Below are positions 18,290-21,466 of a DNA stretch of 21,466 bases, in pieces; the first letter of the stretch is position 1; each line of letters opens with the position of its first letter. The notes beneath the pieces are model-generated. The model did not search any database. It saw nothing but the letters and a program-made list of their open reading frames with translations, and was not told the DNA's origin. The DNA comes from a virus: positions 29,811 through 51,276 of the IMG/VR virus record IMGVR_UViG_3300002488_000005. The stretch is one strand, 5' to 3'. Position numbers and translations under genes: made by a program.

Positions 18290-21060
18290 CAGTAGTAGGA
18301 AATGATTTGTTGCCAAATTGTTATGTAAAAAAAATAAATTTACATGATAACAAGATTGAAGTTAAGGCATTCTGTGTCGACTCCAACACAGAACCAGAAT
18401 GGTGCAATGATCCGGTAAAGATGAAATATTACAAATTGGTTGTCGTATCGACACAATCAGAGGCTGTTATTTTATCTATGCGTGAAGGTATCCTGAAAAT
18501 GAACAAAAGGCACATTCAAAAGTTAGATGCAAATGCAGTTGTTAAAGTTGTTTCTATGAAGCACATAAAGTCTGAGGTCGTAGATGGTAATAAGATTTAC
18601 CAAATTACAACTTCACATCCTTACGAAAATACCAATAATTTATTTGTTTATGCTGCTGTAGTAGTTGATCCTATTGAGATTGCCGGCGAAAGATTCGCAG
18701 ACGTAGAGTTTATTCAGGGCCCCATAGCCTCAGAGATTGTTTTTGAAAACGGCATAATGCAAACAACAACCAGCATTTGGAAATTGCCTAGTAATGAGCA
18801 ATGGATTGGGCCAGTGCACCGACATCCAGAAGCAGGATTTATGCAGTTCTCTAGGCACTCTGACAATATTCCACACCAGCCAGTCTCTAGAGTTTATGTT
18901 CCTAATTTGAAACTGAAAGATCTAAGAAAAAAAACAAAAAGAAAAAATAGCATAAAAAAGTTTTCAAATAAGTTAACAGAAGTTTCTGATTTATTTCATT
19001 CGTTTGGAGATGATGGTGCTAATAAATTTATGTTTTTCGTCAACATGGAGCAAATAATTTATAAAAACACAAAATATGGAACTGTCTTTTTGGCCCTTGA
19101 CGATTCATATTCTGACAAATTCATCAATCAAATAAGATTTAGAAATTTATCAATCAACAGAAACAAAATCAAAACATTTAGATTTATTAGCAACAAAGAA
19201 AAGAAAAGAAAAACCGTCGAGACAAAAAGAATTATTACAAATTTTGAAAATATCGAGAGGGAATTCGTTGCTTCATACGGCGGCGAAACAATTCAGAGAA
19301 GAATCTTTCCCTTTGATAAAAAGTTAATGGCGATAGAATTCCCAGACACAGAATTACAAGAATTATTTGGTAAATATAATTATGATTTTTCTATGTCGTT
19401 TATGGATCCCACCATTGTTGAGGCTAAATCAATTTTGCAAGATGTTTTACAAGCAATGAAATCGATAGACGATTACTTAAAAAGAATAAATTTTAGATTG
19501 AGAACAAAGGCACTAAAAGATAACCCTCCTAGCAACTGGTTTTCATCTGAGTTGTCTCTCTTTTCAGAAGATATCAGCACTGCTCCATGGATTTTCGCTC
19601 CAAAAATTTATTCTAAATACAAAAACATGTTTTTTAATGACGGAGAATCAACAGAGGCCACAGAGAACAAAAACTTTTCTCTTATAGAGCCCAAATCGTT
19701 GAACTATGGCTCACTATTGAATTTCAAATCAGAATTGTATAATTTGTACAATTATATTGAAAACGTTTTTGAGATAAAGATTGATAGTAAGAGTATAAAC
19801 AATGAATTTTCGTGGCCCAAAAAAACAGCAATGAGCAACATGGTGACTTACACTGCTCATTTTGAAAAAATAATTGAGCCACACTCCCACAGAAAGTTTT
19901 ATTCGTATCTTCAAGACGGCACTGGTGACACATTTTTTAGAAGAATAAATAAAAACCAGATAAACCAAAGAGTACAAATTGAAAATAATAAATTTTTCAA
20001 ATCTATGAAAAACGATTCTGACTCCGGTACGTTTGGAGATGTGAACAGCAGTAAAGCATCCTTTTTTACCCCAGTGTCTGTTCGGGGTAACAATAAACAC
20101 TTTTCACTAGAAGATGTCAGAAATGTTGACTTGATAGAGTTCAACAAGTTCTATGATAATATAAAAATCAGAAAAGTTCGAAGCAAAAAGAGCGTGTTTA
20201 GAATAACGCCGTTAGCTTTTGAAATGTTTCCACATCTCTTTGAAACACAAAACGAAGAAGATTACTATGTGGATGCCGAAGACTATTTAGGTAGTGATTC
20301 TAATTTCTTGAATTTTTCTGATGTTGAGGTTGAACAAAAGAAGAAAAAGTTTAGACAGAAAACCAAAAGAAAATTTAGTAATAAAATTTCCAAAAACAAG
20401 ACAAGCTCTAGAGACAAAATTTCGATTTATAAAAAGAATAATATTTTTACGAAAAGGCCTATTTCTCGTGCTCCGAAAAGCTCTAGAGGGGTTCCTCTGA
20501 TACCAAATCAATTTAGAGCTTTCAATTTTAAATCTTTGAAAATTGCGAAGCCCGTCTTCACTCAAAGAGAAGTAATCGAAGCAGATAATGATTTGCTTGT
20601 TTCTGTTTATTATTTTTATATTTCTCAATTTGAATATCTGTTGGATTTCAAAGTTAGTTCAAATGGAGTTAAAGATTTGAAGAATCCTATTTGGAATGTT
20701 GTGACTCACGATATGATAGATAGTTTGTCGAATGGAACATTGTGTAGAATGGTAAGACCAAAAAGCATGGCTACTAATTACGAAATAGACGAAAGAGTTG
20801 TGCTGCCGTATTCAGATGAGCATTTTATCATGACCAACAGCACTCTCCCTGCGATTGCTCCCGAGGCCACAACATCATCATCATCGCAAACAATAAACAA
20901 TTTCACAACCACAGCAAATGTTGATATGGCCGGCAGTGTAAGCGAATTAATAAAGCAAAATCCTACAACAGAAGAACAAATTTTCTCCTCAACAGAGACA
21001 AAAGAAACAGGACAAACAGCCGCAGCAACTAACTATAACACTGGAACTGGAGGCTACTAA
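18286..21060 (+). CDS. Large phage structural protein with His clusters and basic linkers
   Basis: The product has 924 residues; its ATG overlaps the upstream TGA (ATGA), with GAGGA at 18272-18276 as a possible ribosome binding site. The first 160 residues are beta-rich. The block WIGPVHRHPEAGFMQFSRHS (173-192) continues to a further His at 197, giving H178, H180, H191 and H197, and then VPNLKLKDLRK. A second His group is H525, H533 and H535 (EPHSHRKFY), followed by DGTGDTF. I recall similar GP.H.H and H.H...D..G patterns in marine phage virion proteins, and metal binding is plausible but unproven. Two Lys/Arg-rich linkers, at 215-230 and 687-750, share a KTKRK/FSNK motif. The end is Ser/Thr/Gln-rich and finishes in TGTGGY. 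No catalytic motif is recognised. A virion role is inferred from context. Confidence 0.75.
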   Translation: MTVVGNDLLPNCYVKKINLHDNKIEVKAFCVDSNTEPEWCNDPVKMKYYKLVVVSTQSEAVILSMREGILKMNKRHIQKLDANAVVKVVSMKHIKSEVVDGNKIYQITTSHPYENTNNLFVYAAVVVDPIEIAGERFADVEFIQGPIASEIVFENGIMQTTTSIWKLPSNEQWIGPVHRHPEAGFMQFSRHSDNIPHQPVSRVYVPNLKLKDLRKKTKRKNSIKKFSNKLTEVSDLFHSFGDDGANKFMFFVNMEQIIYKNTKYGTVFLALDDSYSDKFINQIRFRNLSINRNKIKTFRFISNKEKKRKTVETKRIITNFENIEREFVASYGGETIQRRIFPFDKKLMAIEFPDTELQELFGKYNYDFSMSFMDPTIVEAKSILQDVLQAMKSIDDYLKRINFRLRTKALKDNPPSNWFSSELSLFSEDISTAPWIFAPKIYSKYKNMFFNDGESTEATENKNFSLIEPKSLNYGSLLNFKSELYNLYNYIENVFEIKIDSKSINNEFSWPKKTAMSNMVTYTAHFEKIIEPHSHRKFYSYLQDGTGDTFFRRINKNQINQRVQIENNKFFKSMKNDSDSGTFGDVNSSKASFFTPVSVRGNNKHFSLEDVRNVDLIEFNKFYDNIKIRKVRSKKSVFRITPLAFEMFPHLFETQNEEDYYVDAEDYLGSDSNFLNFSDVEVEQKKKKFRQKTKRKFSNKISKNKTSSRDKISIYKKNNIFTKRPISRAPKSSRGVPLIPNQFRAFNFKSLKIAKPVFTQREVIEADNDLLVSVYYFYISQFEYLLDFKVSSNGVKDLKNPIWNVVTHDMIDSLSNGTLCRMVRPKSMATNYEIDERVVLPYSDEHFIMTNSTLPAIAPEATTSSSSQTINNFTTTANVDMAGSVSELIKQNPTTEEQIFSSTETKETGQTAAATNYNTGTGGY

Positions 21061-21466
21061 TGAACTTTTCTTTAGAAAGAAAAATAAAAAGAAATGTCGT
21101 AGAGGACTATAAACTAAAACTTTCACAAACAGAAGATGAGCCTAATCTGCTCAATGCACAAATTTTGTCAAAAGAAGCAAAAATAGAATTCAAGAGCAGA
21201 AGTGAAAAAATAAGCTCTTTTAGCGATGTTATACAAGTCAAATTGTCACCAAACATAGACGAAGACACTTTTAATTCTTTGGTCTCTGACTTGAACGAGG
21301 AACAGTTTACATTTCACAATATGAATTATTCCCTACCAGTAGAAAGTGACTTTTTGATTCCATATGAAGTTCATGGCAAAAGTCCGACAATCAAGATAGG
21401 CTCTAAGGTCAATTTTTATAATGAACAAATAGAAATAAATAATGAAATAAATGGCACACCGGATAG
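21060..21466 (+). CDS. Partial gene of unknown function, cut by the right edge
   Basis: The ATG at 21060-21062 overlaps the upstream TAA (TAATG, 21058-21062). The frame stays open to the end of the window, giving 135 residues and two further bases. It begins MNFSLERKIKRNVVEDYKLK and contains a charged segment (KEAKIEFKSRSEKISSF) and then mixed alpha/beta sequence (LIPYEVHGKSPTIKIGSKV). The AT-rich Lys/Asn/Ile codon use matches the neighbours. I recognise no domain. Same-strand overlap with the preceding gene suggests it belongs to the same structural operon. Confidence 0.75.
   Translation, partial: MNFSLERKIKRNVVEDYKLKLSQTEDEPNLLNAQILSKEAKIEFKSRSEKISSFSDVIQVKLSPNIDEDTFNSLVSDLNEEQFTFHNMNYSLPVESDFLIPYEVHGKSPTIKIGSKVNFYNEQIEINNEINGTPD

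Noticed and set aside
19729-20100. Minus-strand open frame of 123 codons, with other minus-strand frames such as 756-1100 and 16901-17227.
   Set aside because: All lie opposite strong plus-strand genes, show no ribosome binding site or family signature, and have the composition expected of reverse-complemented Lys/Asn/Ser-rich coding sequence.
20871-20886. Short CAT/TCA trinucleotide run.
   Set aside because: It encodes part of a Ser-rich low-complexity tail; there are too few units to call a functional repeat.

Overview
The window looks like part of the virion-structure module of a large tailed double-stranded DNA phage with a contractile tail (myovirus type), probably a marine or other aquatic phage. 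Two genes give the firm anchors: a T4 gp25-like baseplate wedge protein at 2504-2896 and a T4 gp6 / P2 gpJ-like baseplate wedge protein at 2936-4735. The other genes are very large and rich in Ser, Thr, Asn and Gly. As I recall them, their conserved motifs occur in structural proteins of uncultured marine phages. DNA is AT-rich apart from a few domains. I see no tRNA, integrase, IS element, CRISPR array or host-type metabolic gene.

Layout: every gene is on the + strand and they are packed end to end. The largest gap is 39 bases (2897-2935). Several neighbours are joined by TAATG or ATGA overlaps, or by a Shine-Dalgarno sequence lying on the stop codon of the gene before. In order: (1) a large coiled-coil-containing protein cut by the left edge (1-2493); (2) gp25-like wedge protein; (3) gp6/gpJ-like wedge protein; (4) a 627-residue protein with DNRLRE-like features that carries a GC-rich inserted domain; (5) a 2157-residue protein with three LamG-like domains and a short region like P2 gpI / T4 gp7; (6) a 1424-residue structural protein with a Gln/Met-rich tail; (7) a 309-residue protein of unknown role; (8) a 924-residue protein with His clusters and basic linkers; (9) a gene cut by the right edge (from 21060).

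The order gp25 - gp6 - [DNRLRE-like] - gpI-like parallels the W-J-I baseplate order of P2-type contractile tails. I infer that genes 2, 3 and 5 build the baseplate wedge, and that the lectin-like and carbohydrate-binding-like parts of genes 4-6 decorate the baseplate or act as fibre/adhesin material facing the host. Genes 1, 7, 8 and 9 are probably virion components by context only. No promoter or terminator is evident, so transcription probably starts upstream and runs past the right edge. I found no defence system or other clearly new multi-gene system. The most interesting points are the inserted domain in gene 4, the mosaic of lectin domains within a baseplate protein in gene 5, and the apparent split between genes 5 and 6.
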